Made by a program: the position numbers and the translations under genes. Shown piece by piece: positions 63,851 through 64,000 of a stretch of 64,000 nt of DNA. This DNA is from Prionace glauca (Eukaryota > Chordata > Chondrichthyes > Carcharhiniformes > Carcharhinidae), in assembly GCA_037974335.1 (NCBI GenBank), contig CM075724.1, positions 72,596,850 through 72,660,849 on the forward strand, given 5' to 3'. The notes under the pieces are model-generated. The model searched no databases, was not told the origin of the DNA, and saw only the letters and a list, made by a program, of their open reading frames with translations. Positions within the stretch are counted from its first letter, which is position 1; every line of letters begins with the position of its first letter.

Positions 63851-64000
63851 TAATCCACCTAACCCACACATTTTTGGACTGTGGGAGGAAACTGGAGCAC
63901 CCAGAGGAAACACATGCAGACACAAGGAGAATGTGCAAACTCCACACAGACAGTGACCCGAGCTGGGAATCAAATCCAGGCCCCTAGAGCTGTGAAGCAG
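63851..64000 (-). mobile_element. SINE-A 5' part, cut by the window end
   Basis: AATCCACCTAACCCACACAT, CTGTGGGAGGAAACTGGAGC to AGCTGTGAAGCAG. Continues the SINE broken at 62,716; the tRNA head's last bases lie beyond the window. Confidence 0.9.

Noticed and set aside
1-64000. CRISPR arrays, operons, bacterial features
   Set aside because: None seen; spliced vertebrate exons, SINEs and LINEs show a eukaryotic nuclear genome.

Overview
The window looks like elasmobranch (shark) nuclear DNA. Most of it is an old, densely nested repeat landscape: several subfamilies of CR1-type LINEs, Rex1/BABAR-like and L2/Jockey-like LINEs, tRNA-headed SINEs of the HE1 kind, a second tRNA-headed SINE, one solo LTR, and a family of palindromic (fold-back) repeats. 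Family names come from memory of protein and repeat motifs; no database was searched. Subfamily letters (CR1-A to E, SINE-A to C, FB-I and FB-II) are labels used only here, based on shared 3' ends.

Three host gene loci can be supported. (1) About 5.8-7.3 kb, + strand: a single Ig V-set exon of NKp30/XMIV type, split by a CR1 insertion and otherwise damaged. (2) 20.0-33.1 kb, + strand: a complete two-exon GPR139-like G-protein coupled receptor of 321 residues. Exon 1 (20,034-20,094) and exon 2 (32,159-33,063) join in frame across a 12 kb intron filled with LINEs and SINEs. (3) 48.5-49.8 kb, - strand: a C1-set Ig exon followed by a transmembrane exon with a short tail and stop, joined phase 1 to phase 1. 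Its V or leader exons were not found here. A GPCR-like fragment on the - strand at 20.9-21.2 kb and a coiled-coil frame at 62.2-62.5 kb are weak candidates.

Layout. 0.9-2.9 kb: three-level nest (Rex1-like LINE, SINE, CR1). 3.9-4.7 kb: L2-like LINE. 5.8-7.3 kb: V exon with CR1. 8.8-10.6 kb: SINE split by a solo LTR that is itself split by a CR1. 10.6-15.4 kb: CR1 pieces and an L2-like LINE carrying SINE and CR1 insertions. 15.5-18.8 kb: Rex1-like LINE with a long CR1 inside, then another CR1. 20-33 kb: GPCR gene. 34.4-36.8 kb: old CR1. 37.7-38.3 kb: promoter-like and degenerate coding-like sequence. 38.6-47.8 kb: SINEs, CR1s and palindromic repeats. 48.5-49.8 kb: Ig-family exons. 50-54.2 kb: the longest CR1. 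55.8-62 kb: palindromic repeats, inverted SINE pair and C-rich minisatellites. 62.6-64 kb: SINE split by a CR1 with a snap-back 5' end.

The strongest candidate for something little described is the fold-back repeat family. Members are near-perfect hairpins of about 180-260 bp, one extended to 760 bp. Two of them are flanked by 13 and 15 bp direct repeats of the target, which suggests copying through RNA rather than cut-and-paste transposition.
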